From Paenibacillus sp. J45TS6 (GTDB lineage Bacteria > Bacillota > Bacilli > Paenibacillales > Paenibacillaceae): a DNA stretch of 64,000 bases. Shown piece by piece: positions 63,430 through 64,000 of the stretch (positions are counted from its first letter, which is position 1; each line of letters begins with the position of its first letter). The notes under the pieces were generated by a model. The model was not told the origin of the DNA. It worked only from the letters and a program-made list of their open reading frames with translations, and ran no database searches. The position numbers and the translations under genes were made by a program. The stretch is taken from the NCBI RefSeq assembly GCF_018403285.1, contig NZ_BOSJ01000001.1, forward strand, positions 496,001 through 560,000, in the 5' to 3' direction.

Positions 63430-64000
63430 TTATAGGGCTTTGTCATCTATAGAATTAAGATATTCTTCAATACTCGTAATTACAGAAGTTACACACCCGT
63501 CTTTAAACGGAGAAATAAGACCTGCCTCTTCCACCAGTTTGGTAAAGGATAAACTTCCTCCTAATTTGCACAAGTGCAAATAATTCGTCCAAGCTGCTTG
63601 ATAATCCTCTCTGGACTGCTTCCAGAACTGGAATGCACAGATTTGAGCCAGTGTGTAATCGATATAATAGAATGGAGATTGGTAAATGTGAGCTTGTTTT
63701 TGCCAGAAACCACCTTGATCGAAATAGAGGTTGCTCTCGTAATTACGATGCGGCAGATATTTACGCTCAATCTCACGCCAAGCTTGTTTACGCTCTGCCG
63801 GAGTTGCATCTGGATTACTGTAGACATAATGCTGGAATTCATCCACGGAAACACCATAAGGAATAAATAGAAGAGCACTCGACAAATGATCAAATTTATA
63901 CTTTTCCACTTCATTTTCAAAGAAGAGATTCATCCACGGCCAGGTTAAGAACTCCATACTCATGGAATGAATTTCAGCCGCTTCATATGTAGGAAATAAA
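63430..64000 (-). CDS. M3 family oligoendopeptidase, N-terminal part outside the window
   Basis: 190 codons of the C-terminal part. FPTYEAAEIHSMSMEFLTWPW carries the third zinc ligand Glu region that follows the HExxH motif in M3 peptidases; YDQGGF-like FDQGGFWQKQAHIYQSPFYY and IDYTLAQICAFQFW are typical of the PepF/M3_like group. The HExxH helix itself lies beyond position 64000. An ATG at 63963 is internal. It would cleave peptides in the cytosol. Confidence 0.9.
   Translation of the reverse strand, partial: LFPTYEAAEIHSMSMEFLTWPWMNLFFENEVEKYKFDHLSSALLFIPYGVSVDEFQHYVYSNPDATPAERKQAWREIERKYLPHRNYESNLYFDQGGFWQKQAHIYQSPFYYIDYTLAQICAFQFWKQSREDYQAAWTNYLHLCKLGGSLSFTKLVEEAGLISPFKDGCVTSVITSIEEYLNSIDDKAL

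Noticed and set aside
1-64000. CRISPR arrays, tRNA, rRNA, prophage or toxin-antitoxin modules
   Set aside because: None seen. Repeats found are hairpins, short tandem units or the IS ends, without the regular spacing of a CRISPR array.

Overview
The window looks like chromosomal DNA of an endospore-forming Firmicute, most probably Paenibacillus or a close relative. The order rpsU-yqeY-nfeD-floA-yqfC-yqfD-phoH-pgpH-ybeY, hrcA-grpE-dnaK-dnaJ, hemW-lepA-yqxA-spoIIP-gpr-rpsT-holA and comEC-comEB-comEA-comER follows the Bacillus subtilis order closely. The genes placed between these blocks (addBA-sbcDC, a rhamnogalacturonan cassette, an ECF sigma pair) do not. Almost all genes lie on the minus strand. 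Both ends are cut: ybeY on the left and an M3 oligoendopeptidase on the right.

Layout. Positions 1-9074: ybeY, pgpH (c-di-AMP hydrolase), phoH, the sporulation pair yqfC/yqfD, a membrane-stress group (yqfB-position gene, floA, nfeD) behind a textbook sigma-W-type promoter, then yqeY and rpsU. Positions 9129-27083: a HIT protein, an intact IS3/IS150-type element, a Gly-Tyr repeat protein, sbcC, sbcD, addA and addB (recombination and DNA-end processing), an RlmI-like methyltransferase, a Na/Pi cotransporter and a Nudix hydrolase. Positions 27181-37465: mtaB, rsmE, a site-2 protease, prmA, two small stress/spore-type genes, dnaJ, dnaK, grpE and hrcA, headed by a perfect CIRCE operator. Positions 37489-46402: a 53-residue membrane protein, a GNAT acetyltransferase, hemW, lepA, yqxA, spoIIP, gpr, rpsT and holA.

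Positions 46403-55271 are an accessory region between holA and comEC. It holds an anti-sigma/ECF sigma pair, DUF1961 and YetA-like genes (both of the rhamnogalacturonan-degradation type), a WYL regulator divergent from a short-chain dehydrogenase, and an orphan membrane protein. A decayed copy of the comEC 3' end lies on the far side of that membrane gene. Positions 55376-64000: comEC, comEB, comEA, comER, leuS behind a leucine T-box, and the start-truncated oligoendopeptidase.

Points most worth a second look: the IS sits in the loop of a transcription terminator; SbcC carries a GC-rich, palindrome-studded in-frame segment beside its zinc hook; the comEC 3' relic marks a gene-cassette insertion; a perfect 38-bp palindrome spans the lepA stop codon; and two composite hairpins plus a U-rich repeat tract separate grpE from dnaK. 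I saw no clearly new multi-gene system; the novelty here is in regulatory and repeat architecture. No CRISPR, tRNA or rRNA was seen.
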